Assembly: GCA_028565635.1 (NCBI GenBank)
Contig: JAOXYB010072499.1
Coordinates: forward strand, 6,976 to 21,148
DNA from: Phoronis ovalis
Lineage: Eukaryota; Phoronida; Phoronidae
DNA: 14,173 nucleotides
Direction: 5' to 3'
Shown one piece after another: positions 1 through 7,451 of the stretch. Both the position numbers and the translations under genes were made by a program. The notes below the pieces were generated by a model. It made no database searches. It saw only the letters and a list, made by a program, of their open reading frames with translations, and was not told the DNA's origin. Position 1 is the first letter of the stretch. Every line of letters begins with the position of its first letter.

Positions 1-462
1 GAGTTGCTTAATTTTGCAGAAATTGTAAAACTTCAATAATGGATTAGTATAAATGAATAATAATGACCATTCTCTTGACTAAAAATCCAGTATAGCTGAA
101 AAATGTGACATTTAAACTACAATTTTACCCCAAGGAGATCAGTTTTACCTAAATTTATTGGCGCTTAAGTTTATCAAATAGGTTCAAAACACCCATAAGC
201 GTAGCACCTCTATTTAAGAGTAGCCTCCATTGATTGTATTTATATGTCATATACATGTCATATCCAGTTGAATAGAATTTATGAATTCTATAAATGTTTT
301 TTAAAATGTACACTCAATTTCTGTTCAAAATATCTTATAGTCAAGTTTGATTTTAATGACATTTTAATTTTATCCTAAATTTGATTTTTTTGTATGTCAA
401 CAGTTTCTTTATATGCTTTAAAAGTATACTGCTTTTAAAAAACATGAGCCAAATACATAGTA
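1..462. other. AT-rich non-coding stretch
   Basis: No supported gene is seen here. A minus-strand frame open for about 52 codons (stop near 161) is within chance expectation for this base composition. Small structures are a 9-bp direct repeat ATGTCATAT at 243-251 and 254-262, and an 8-bp inverted repeat ATAGAATT / AATTCTAT at 272-279 and 284-291 with a 4-base spacer. Confidence 0.6.
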
Positions 463-541
463 CAGAGGTGATCCAAGGAGTTTGGTTGGAGGGTTCGATT
501 AAAAAAATTCTTGGCTAGCCCATATCCATCTACCGCCACTC
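463..541 (+). mobile_element. Short TIR element, copy A (MITE-like)
   Basis: This is a GC-richer patch in AT-rich DNA. It begins CAGAGGTGATCCAAGG and ends CCATCTACCGCCACTC; the reverse complement of the end, GAGTGGCGGTAGATGG, resembles the start, so the two ends form degenerate inverted repeats. The same termini recur at 1596-1740 and 3622-3785, and the 3' end aligns with copy B (CCCAT..CC..T..AC..GCCACT). The 7-mer CAAATAC occurs at 450-456 and 541-547, but offset from the apparent left end, so it is at best a shifted target duplication. The CAGTGG-type end suggests a hAT-like non-autonomous element. It contains no coding capacity. The GGTTCGATT inside it is not a tRNA T-arm because no stem flanks it. 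Confidence 0.45.
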
Positions 542-547
542 AAATAC

Positions 548-1595
548 CAAACAAAGACTAACAAAACACAGAAAGAAATATCAGTTTTTACATTAATTAT
601 TATAACACTTTCTTTTACAGTCAAATGTGAAGACAAATTCATGAGCATTTTATTAAAATGATTTTGTTGTTCTAACTGGTAATGTGTGCATACCTGATAG
701 TTGACACTTAAAAACTCTTAAGCTTCCAGCATAAATTAGTACAATTTTAGCTCAATAAGTTTATTCATGGTAATAATTTGATCAATGTTTTCTGCCAGAA
801 ACCTTTGTATTGACAACTACTCAGTTGTCTGATAGCTGAATTGCTAATTTAAATTTAAAATTAATTTTGTCTTTCAAATATTTACTAGCATGTGGAGTTA
901 GAACTAAAGGAGAAACTCCTTTCACTTACTTGCAGACTTGCAATGTATATTTTGTACTTTTTAGTGCCAATTTACTTCCATTTGTAACAGTTTAATTACC
1001 TAAGCCATCAAAAATCGGTTATTTCTGTAATGGTTCAATTGAGGTAAAGTAGAGGTTATTTGACATACAAAAAATACATGGTCTTCTTTAGGATCTAGCA
1101 TATTCATTAACTTATCCTTAGGAAATTTGTTTATTAAACTCCTCATATGTCCTGCTGAAACTGTCATCTTCAGGATGTGTGATTTATATATACTGATAAT
1201 ATAATTTCTGCTGTACATTTATTATGTAATGGCCATTTAATTAATTGTGACATTATGACATTTAAAGCAACTTATAATTAGAAATTGGTAATATTACATA
1301 ATACTATTTATGCTTATAAAAATGTCTGTCACATATGTGCTTACTTAAACTGTCAGTATCAAACATACAGGATTATGCAATTTTAAAACATGATGATTAC
1401 ATTTCCATTGTTTTGTTATTGTAAACTCACTGTTACTTATATAGTTATACTTCAATTGTTTGTGAGATATAAAATCATATTTTCATAATTTTATTTGCTT
1501 TAGCAATTTGGAGAAGATCTGAGTAGAACGTGTTTATTCTTTCACATAACCTAGGGATTACTATAGTCATTATTTGTTATTATAAATTCAAATAT
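548..1595. other. AT-rich non-coding stretch
   Basis: No supported gene. A minus-strand open frame of 72 codons with ATG (1000-1218) has no recognisable domain and is within chance expectation. Two short perfect hairpins occur: GACAACT / AGTTGTC (812-818 and 823-829, 4-base loop) and AAAGGAG / CTCCTTT (906-912 and 916-922, AAA loop). The 10-bp palindrome CACATATGTG lies at 1330-1339. Confidence 0.6.
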
Positions 1596-1740
1596 CACTG
1601 GTGGATCCAGGATTTTTGTCAAAGGGAAGCATGCAAAAACAAGTTTTCATAAGCAAGAAAATGAAGTTTAAAAAGGGGGACATGCAAGTCTTCATAAAGA
1701 GGGAGTCTCAACTAAGGACCCATCCCTAACTCAGCCACTG
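1596..1740 (+). mobile_element. Short TIR element, copy B (MITE-like), with 5-bp target duplication
   Basis: The 145-bp element begins CACTGGTGGATCCAGG and ends CCTAACTCAGCCACTG; the reverse complement of the end is CAGTGGCTGAGTTAGG, so about 10 of the 16 terminal positions pair as inverted repeats. AATAT lies immediately outside both ends (1591-1595 and 1741-1745), as expected for a 5-bp target-site duplication, although AATAT is a common word in this DNA. The interior is non-coding and purine-rich, with GCATGCA and ATGCAAG words shared with copy C at 3622-3785. This is the clearest member of the family in the window. I infer a non-autonomous DNA transposon of hAT type; some hAT groups make 5-bp rather than 8-bp duplications. 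It could also be an internal fragment of a longer family. Confidence 0.6.
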
Positions 1741-2049
1741 AATATGTAAATTTCTGTATACTAAGTTAAAATCACACAATTTACCCAGATTAACCATGAC
1801 TCACTTTTGTTTGTTATCAGTCTTCTAGTTGTTTGGTTTACTATTATAATTCATTTATTAAAAGTACTTTGCCATAATTTTCTTGATTTTACTAGTGAGT
1901 AGATAAAGTGCCAAAAGCATAATTTGGAATCAACTAAATCTTCCACAGCTACTGTGTAAAAATTAAATATAACGATTTGCTAGATTTTACTAAAAATTGT
2001 TTGTGCAAATAAAACTTATTTTTAATTTTAATTATTTTTTATTTATTAG

Positions 2050-2157
2050 CTGCTCTGTAATTCCATAAATAATACATGTGGTGATGTAGCCATGTCAGAT
2101 GAAAGGGCTCAGTTCCAGATGTCTAGGCTTGAACATTTCAAAATTAACCAAATTTGA
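2050..2157 (+). CDS. Candidate 3'-terminal coding exon, unrecognised product
   Basis: A T-rich tract ending TTTATTTATTAG (to 2049) resembles a 3' splice site. An open frame follows directly in phase 0, running 35 codons to TGA at 2155-2157. It includes CCATGTCAG (ATG at 2092) and the peptide MSDERAQFQMSRLEHFK. The AATAAA at 2193-2198 lies 36 bases after the stop, and a GT-rich stretch (2226-2250, TGTTTTGTGTTTATAG) sits where a downstream cleavage element would be expected. Acceptor, open frame, stop, poly(A) signal and GT-rich element in the right order make a coherent terminal exon. The peptide matches no family I recognise, and open frames this short are common by chance here. If real, it would be the last exon of a plus-strand gene starting outside the window. 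Confidence 0.2.
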   Translation: MLCNSINNTCGDVAMSDERAQFQMSRLEHFKINQI

Positions 2158-2192
2158 TGCAATTAGATTGTTAGCAAACTGTACTATCTTAA

Positions 2193-2198
2193 AATAAA
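2193..2198 (+). terminator. Candidate poly(A) signal AATAAA
   Basis: AATAAA is followed 28-50 bases later by the GT-rich tract TGTTTTGTGTTTATAG, the usual arrangement of a metazoan cleavage/polyadenylation site. It follows the candidate terminal exon ending at 2157. AATAAA alone is frequent in AT-rich DNA, so support comes only from context. Confidence 0.25.
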
Positions 2199-2942
2199 AT
2201 GTAATTTTATTGTATAATAGGGTAATGACATGTTTTGTGTTTATAGTTTTTGAAGTTGGAAGTTGGTTTAGATTTTTTTAAAAATCTAATTTAAATAGTG
2301 CTGAAATTTGTATTAGGCTTGTGACATGGACTTATTTAATATTAACAAAAATTCCAAAGTATGCAGTGAAGGGCACCTAGTATTAATGTTGTCTTAGTGA
2401 GTTTATTTAAAATTAAATTGCATTACATGTCATTTACAGTTGATACAAGTTTAAAGTGGCTTATTAGCCTTACATGCTTAATGTTTATTTTAACATGTCA
2501 CCACATAACAACCTCCAACAGTTCATATATTTCAGCACTTCACTGATAGTTACTTTTCTACTTGCAAACCTATGTTATAATGTTATTTTAACTGGTTTGA
2601 ATTCAATTCTGAAATGTTGACATGTATTTGTTTTGTTATTTATGTATATCAAATTGAACTTTGAAATTAATCTAAAATGTGAGTTATGCAAATTCTGCTA
2701 TTTTGAAGAGACTTTAAATGGTTTAATTAAATGAAAATACATGAAGTTCATATCAAAATAAACCTGTGATGTACATTGTAGGTACTCTAAACAAAACTGA
2801 TATTGGAATTTATAGGTTTTAATCATTTCATGGAGTGATATATTTTTCTTAATTTGAGTATTATATCATTTAAATTTATCAAGATGGAAAGTAGCAAGTG
2901 TTGCATTTGCATTTGAGCTTTTGTTTGTTTGAATTTTTAAAA
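2199..2942. other. AT-rich non-coding stretch
   Basis: No gene is seen. A perfect 10-bp inverted repeat, TTAGATTTTT / AAAAATCTAA (2268-2277 and 2280-2289, spacer TT), would form a tight hairpin. Otherwise only scattered A/T runs are present. Confidence 0.6.
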
Positions 2943-3044
2943 ATATGCCCACCCTCCGGGGCCCACCCTGGGGCATAAGTTATCTTTATAATGTGTAGCA
3001 ATATGCCCACCCTGAGGCATGATTTATCTTTATAATGTATAGCA
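2943..3044. repeat. GC-rich two-copy tandem repeat with nested duplication
   Basis: Copy 1 (2943-3000) and copy 2 (3001-3044) share ATATGCCCACCCT, then GGCAT and then ATCTTTATAATGTRTAGCA almost unchanged. Copy 1 is 14 bases longer because CCGGGGCCCACCCT is inserted, itself repeating GCCCACCCT. Each copy can fold through ATGCC..GGCAT pairing. The block stands out sharply from the AT-rich background. A 105-codon minus-strand open frame (2879-3196) runs across it, but the repeat gives a simple non-coding explanation for that frame. The GGGGCATAA word on the plus strand is reminiscent of dispersed bivalve repeats (from memory, unverified). Confidence 0.7.
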
Positions 3045-3621
3045 CCCCTATGCATTTTTTCCTCAGTGAGTCCACTGACAAGCAAGGTATCATCTCGGCC
3101 AGTTTCAAGCACTAAAATGGACATTGCAAAATTTCCAAATGTGATTTGCATATTTTGGACTGTTAAGTTGTAGCAATAAACTATTTTTATATGCATCTAA
3201 CTAAAAATTTAGTGATGGTCTATTTTCTGATTTTATGCCAAAAATCCATCCAAAAGTTGCAAGGCCTGATATGTGCTATCTAGCAAAAAGGTAATACATT
3301 CTTGCATTAAACTTCATTCCCTCAGAAATTTATCTCCTATTTTCATAGCAGAACCAAAACTTGTGTTTGAGAGCAACAGTCAATTTTACAATTCAAAATT
3401 TTCAAAAATCTTTTATAACTTACTGGACATCCTTGGTTTAACCTTTAAAAGAAGTTATATTTAGTTAGCCTTCACATTTCTTTATTGATTTCATGAAAAT
3501 AATGTTTTAAATACCTTAAAAATATTCACCGTGATATCTTTTCCCAGTTTTTTACCTTAGTATTGCATGCATCTATACAATCCAGCAAGACATAGGCAAG
3601 ACTTATAGTAACTTGTAAGTT
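3045..3621. other. Non-coding stretch
   Basis: No supported gene. The sequence TGCATTTTTTCCTCAG (to 3066) looks like an isolated plus-strand splice acceptor, but no exon with a usable frame follows. A 63-codon plus-strand frame at 3273-3464 starts without ATG and has no recognisable features. Confidence 0.5.
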
Positions 3622-3785
3622 CACAGCAAGTCCAGGATTTTCCTGGGTGGGAGGGGCAGCATGCACAAAAAAATTTCTGCAAATAAAAAAGGTTTATTTG
3701 TTGGGAACAGAGTATGCAAGGGGTTTACGCAGCTTTGGAATGAGGGGTACACTCTCCCTTTACACACATCCTGAACCCAACACTG
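3622..3785 (+). mobile_element. Short TIR element, copy C (MITE-like)
   Basis: This 164-bp patch shares TCCAGGATTTT near its left end (3631-3641), GCATGCA (3659-3665) and ATGCAAG (3714-3720) with copy B. It ends CATCCTGAACCCAACACTG, which aligns with CATCCCTAACTCAGCCACTG of copy B. Its own ends pair as inverted repeats: TCCAGGAT (3631-3638) against ATCCTGAA (3768-3775). No clear target duplication is visible (AAGTT on the left, TATAG on the right), so it is older or its outermost bases are misplaced. No coding capacity is seen. Confidence 0.5.
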
Positions 3786-5160
3786 TATAGGAACATTTTG
3801 GCAAAAAAATTGGCTTGCATTGTTGATACTGTGTGAAAATTAATGGAACATTGTTACATTGATCATGTGACCAGATCATCTCATCGTGTAAATGTTTACA
3901 AAAGTATAAATGTATTCACCACTAGCAATCAAATTTTCATAGGTAATTTTACAAGAGTAGAATCATCATTTCCACTAAGCCTAGCAACTTTGTAAGTTTA
4001 TAGATATTACTTTCTTGCCAATGTGGCATCAGATTGCCAACTCCACATGGAAAAGACGCAGTTTGAAAACAAAATGAAATACTGTTCAAGAATGGTGTCT
4101 GTGTTTTAAAAAATCTCAAGATTTAAAAAGTTACTAGCAGTGTAACAGTACAAGAATCTAGAACAATAACAATACAAGAATCCCATATTTAGTTTTCCTT
4201 TGTATCCCATATACATGGCTTCGCTGTTAAACTGTTCTGAATTCAGACCTATATATTTTTTTCTTGACCTGCGATAAATTGTTTTTTAAATCACATGTAA
4301 TTACAAATGGCTATTTTTCTTCAAATTTGATGTCTTATAGATTTACTTCTTAAACTGTAATAAATGAACCTAAATGTTGATGCTGATAATATAAACTAAA
4401 CATTAGAAAGTAATTGCAAATAAATTAAAAGATAATATTGTCATCTATTATAAAACTGAACAAAGATGCTGGATTAAAAATCTCGCTGAATTGATATGTC
4501 ATCAAATGAACAATCTTTCTGATATATTATGTTTTTTTAGATTTAAAGTTCGTGTAAAGACTACTATAGAATATGAAGGTTAATTGTAAATTCCACTTGC
4601 TCTTGATACCAATCACCTGAAATCTAAACTTTTTCATTTCAAAGAGAAAAGAAAAAACAGCCTCGCTGTCCAATCACTGACTAATTACAGATGTATTTTA
4701 CAAACAGAAGAATCTGCTGACTTTGATTTTAAGTTAAAATACCATACTCAATAGACTTGATGTATGGTATACAGCAGTTACATTTCAGTTGCATTCTTAT
4801 AAAATATAAAACATGTAACAATATATTTCAATTCCTATTTTTAAATATCAAACTTATTTATTTGACTGTGTTCTCTTTTCTATCAGTGATTAATATTTCT
4901 TCCAATAAATTAGAATACGACTACTAAGTTATCTGTTTCAATGTAAAAACCAGCAAACATATACTTCACTGGCACTAGCACATCACAGCTCATTTAACAT
5001 TTGAATGTATTGAACCTAAAATGTCAAAAGCTGACAGAATTAGAAATATTTTATAAAAAAAACTTAGTTTTATTAATGAATTTCTTTTGAAATACATTAT
5101 AATGCTCAAGGAGTAGAATATAACAAAGATAAATTTATATATTTTAACCTAATGATAAGT
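3786..5160. other. AT-rich non-coding stretch
   Basis: About 1.4 kb in which I see no gene, repeat array or RNA gene. It contains one CAGGTG-type E-box (4614-4619, reverse orientation) and several isolated AATAAA words without supporting context. Confidence 0.6.
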
Positions 5161-5165
5161 TTTCT

Positions 5166-5192
5166 ATCAGATTCTTTTTTCTTCAGGTAAGA
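5166..5192 (+). promoter_or_regulatory. Candidate recursive splice site (juxtaposed 3'SS/5'SS)
   Basis: The sequence TTCTTTTTTCTTCAG (5172-5186) is a strong polypyrimidine tract and 3' splice acceptor, immediately followed by GTAAGA (5187-5192), a near-consensus 5' splice donor. This zero-length-exon arrangement, (Y)nNCAG|GTRAG, defines ratchet points that remove long introns in steps in Drosophila and vertebrates. A second acceptor-like sequence, TTTTCTATCAG (to 5170), lies just upstream, so a 16-nt microexon at 5171-5186 is an alternative reading. The surroundings are AT-rich and gene-free, consistent with the interior of a long plus-strand intron. By composition CAGGTAAG is expected about 0.2 times in the window, and less often with such a pyrimidine tract. 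No RNA evidence is available. Confidence 0.4.
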
Positions 5193-5902
5193 AAAATGTT
5201 TTTGCCAATTTTAAACTTTGTATCATAGTCGTGATTTAATTTTTATTCGAATTCCATAAGATTTTCTTAACAAAATATATGTTCACAGTTGTTTTCTGTA
5301 TCAATAAAACTATCATTTTATGTTTATCGAAATGTTTACACACTCAATTTAGCAAATTAACCTTTAAAATATTCTCATTAAATGTAATTTGATTGAAGAT
5401 AAATTTCATGATTAATCTTTATAATTACTAACATAATTGGATAGTCAAGTGTATTTAGAGAAGTCAAAATAGTTACTAGGGTTCAGTAATAATGAAAAAG
5501 TAACCTGAGATTGAAAGGTACCAATTTCTAAATAAACAAGTGATTTTACCATCTCAAGTGTGTTGCACCTTAAAGCCTATTTTTCAAAAATCAGAAATCT
5601 TAGTACATCTATCTCATCCTAATGTTCAGAGGTAAATCTATCATTTTCTGAAAAAAATGTTTGCAGCTCTTTTGCTTGCAAGGTTGTTTCCAACCCTATT
5701 TGTTGCCAAAAATTTAATATCCAAATCTAGATTCTGAGCTATGTAATTCCATAATAATGCACCCCAATCATTTCTAATTTACAAAACTTATAAAAGACAT
5801 GCAGAATTCAATGTGTTGCATGACAACAAAATGGCATATAGCTACAAGCAGTAATTAAAATAATTTGTTTTTGAAATCATTTTCTCAAAAGTCTAATTTG
5901 AG
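5193..5902. other. AT-rich non-coding stretch
   Basis: No gene, RNA gene or repeat array is seen. It contains only scattered A/T runs and common short words. Confidence 0.6.
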
Positions 5903-6062
5903 TTTAGTGATAGACAACACCATCGTCCCTATCATTACTAGAACTCCTTAATAACAGGTGAATAAGTAAACTATTATAGAAAATGTTGAAAGTTTAGTTT
6001 AGTGAACAGACAGCACCATCTTTACCAACTAGACTAATAAACAGGTGAAGAAAACAAGTGAA
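5903..6062. repeat. Degenerate two-unit tandem duplication (95-bp period)
   Basis: TTTAGTGATAGACAACACCATC (from 5903) recurs as TTTAGTGAACAGACAGCACCATC (from 5998). Both units continue through an ACTAGA word and AATAACAGGTGAA / AATAAACAGGTGAA. The second unit is shorter by a few internal deletions. Both copies carry a CAGGTG E-box (5955-5960 and 6042-6047). This looks like an old local duplication rather than a transposon, since no terminal repeats are seen. Confidence 0.55.
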
Positions 6063-6211
6063 AAACAAGTTTTATTAATAGTAGATTTATCGAAAATATT
6101 TTGATCGGAGGTTACATAGTTTGAGAAAACTTATGCCATCAGCAACTGTACCCAAAATCAATCTAGAAACCTGTTAACATGCGGTACAAAAATGTCAATA
6201 ATTTGATATAG

Positions 6212-6325
6212 TTTCAACGAAGATGGCACATGCACCACATGGCAGATGAAGGGGCAAGTTCATCCTTTTCCACTGTGTCTACTGTAGAATTGGATCAAAA
6301 GTGTGAACTTAACTATCACCACTAA
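6212..6325 (+). CDS. Candidate small ORF or terminal exon, unrecognised product
   Basis: After TTTGATATAG (to 6211, a weak acceptor-like AG that is also an in-frame TAG) the frame is open for 37 codons to TAA at 6323-6325. ATG codons lie at 6230 and 6239, and the C-terminal part reads ADEGASSSFSTVSTVELDQK and ends in two histidines. The segment is richer in GC than its surroundings and has coding-like, mixed polar composition. The upstream pyrimidine tract is poor, and neither ATG has a purine at -3. It could be a terminal exon, a short translated ORF or chance. Confidence 0.15.
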   Translation, partial: FQRRWHMHHMADEGASSSFSTVSTVELDQKCELNYHH

Positions 6326-6505
6326 ATGTTTTTGAATCTTTGATCCATTAATATGTATGGTTCTTCATTTTTTAAGTTACTTCCTACCTCATTAGGGTTA
6401 TATATTTTTTATATAGGCCTTTAAAATATTAAACATTATGTTGTCTTTGTAGCACTTTGATTTCTAACATTTTATTCTCAGCAATTTGTTTTCTTTTGCC
6501 AATTT

Positions 6506-6519
6506 TGCTGACGTCAGCA
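6506..6519. promoter_or_regulatory. Perfect MARE/CRE palindrome TGCTGACGTCAGCA
   Basis: This 14-base sequence is a perfect palindrome. It equals the C-type MAF recognition element described for MAF/NRL and CNC-bZIP dimers, and its core TGACGTCA is the full CREB/ATF site. It sits in a local CpG cluster and is directly followed by a second dyad, AGATTTT AG AAAATCT (6519-6534). By base composition an exact 14-mer match is very unlikely by chance in a window this size. I infer a bZIP-bound enhancer or promoter element, but its target gene cannot be told from this sequence. Confidence 0.5.
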
Positions 6520-6534
6520 GATTTTAGAAAATCT
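6519..6534. repeat. Short perfect inverted repeat beside the MARE
   Basis: AGATTTT and AAAATCT pair perfectly around the spacer AG. The repeat abuts the TGCTGACGTCAGCA palindrome and shares its last base, so two dyads lie within 29 bases. It could be a second protein-binding dyad or simply AT-rich coincidence. Confidence 0.4.
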
Positions 6535-6942
6535 AATTAATGGTGAAAAGGAACATTTTTATCTATTTGTTTCTTTTTAAACGAGTAAATACAAAGAGCA
6601 GTTATTTTTCTGAAGGCGTCAGTATTTTGGCACGAGAATGTGGCGAATAATTTACGAAGACATACACTTTGGTTTTATCCATAGATAATGGCTTAATTGG
6701 TCGTAGTAGCTTAACTAATGCAAAATAAATGTCTGTTAAATGCTGAAATAAACAAAGTCAATCTCATCTCCAGATTTTCCTGCAACCTCTGCTACCAGTA
6801 TATTGATAAATTGTTTAAAAGCATGTAGTTATGGACTGAATGCAGGTGATGATCTGATTAAAATGCTTTAACTGATACTATATGGTTTTATTAATTACTC
6901 TTCGCTATTTAAAGAGCAAAAAGAAAGGTACATTTACGGCAA
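6535..6942. other. CpG-enriched non-coding stretch downstream of the MARE
   Basis: With the MARE, CpG dinucleotides occur at 6512, 6582, 6617, 6633, 6644, 6655 and 6702, far denser than elsewhere in the window. A 36-codon frame starting ATGGTGAAAAGG (6540) and ending TAA (6648-6650) lies inside; it could be a small ORF, but its length is unremarkable. TTTATT at 6887-6892 gives AATAAA on the minus strand, 73 bases beyond the minus-strand stop at 6965. Confidence 0.4.
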
Positions 6943-6964
6943 ATGAGGTTAGTTGGAGAGGAAA

Positions 6965-7164
6965 TCATTTTGACAGTGCATGATGATGATGGTGACACTG
7001 GTTATGTAATGGATGGTGATGACAAGCATGACAGTAGAACTGGTGGTGAAAGGGCAGTGTGATCTGTTGAGCTCTCCAGTTAGCATCTCTATCAATGTCC
7101 AGTAACACTTGACCAAGTGATTTTACTGCTAAGGAAGATGTTGAGGTCATAAAAAGGAGGGAGA
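6965..7164 (-). CDS. Candidate His/Cys-rich C-terminal exon, unrecognised product
   Basis: On the minus strand CTTTTCTTCTTTGAATTTTGTAG (AG at 7166-7165) is a good acceptor. From 7164 a frame is open for 66 codons to TGA at 6967-6965, entered in phase 1. Without splicing, the same frame starts at 7213 with an ATT codon read as a start, so there is no true ATG start there. The peptide contains LGQVLLDIDRDANWRAQQ and then a tail rich in His and Cys (FYCHACHHHP, then CHHHHH), potentially metal-binding. The region is GC-richer than its surroundings. Minus-strand AATAAA at 6892-6887 follows the stop by 73 bases. The His run mirrors a GATGATGATGGTG repeat on the plus strand, so it may be a trinucleotide repeat in non-coding DNA. 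In phase 2 the same exon reads LPPFYDLNIFLSSKITWSSV and stops at 7094-7092; that phase fits the candidate exon at 12028-12135. Confidence 0.25.
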
Positions 7165-7214
7165 CTACAAAATTCAAAGAAGAAAAGTGTTGTCTTTTTT
7201 GCAATTGCAACAAA

Positions 7215-7451
7215 ATATATTTTCAATAAGAAATACATGATTTTTTGATTCTGCATAAATTTTATAATTAATATTTCACGATATTTTAATTTTTGTATTT
7301 TGAGAAGTACAGATATATACTATGAAGAATATTAACATGTCTGATTTAGTATACGTTCTTTTCCATGCAACCAGTGCCCTAATGAATACTTTTATTTTTC
7401 CCTTTTTTTAAACAGTTTGCAGGTACTAATTTATAACAAATCTGACAGTGT
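7215..7451. other. AT-rich non-coding stretch
   Basis: No gene is seen. The tract TTTATTTTTCCCTTTTTTTAAACAG followed by TTTGCAG and GTACTA (7390-7427) resembles a plus-strand splice acceptor, but the following donor is weak. Confidence 0.5.

Noticed and set aside
484-510. GGGTTCGATT as a tRNA T-arm
   Set aside because: No pairing stem flanks the loop and no D-arm or anticodon arm lies upstream. The motif sits inside TIR element copy A.
1000-1218. 72-codon minus-strand open frame with a mixed-composition peptide
   Set aside because: No recognisable domain or supporting splice signals were found. Several frames of this length are expected by chance at this base composition.
2879-3196. 105-codon minus-strand open frame
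   Set aside because: Its middle is the nested tandem repeat 2943-3044, which explains the raised GC and lack of stops. The product is unrecognised.
3273-3464. 63-codon plus-strand open frame
   Set aside because: It begins at a non-ATG codon, and its length and low-complexity composition are expected by chance.
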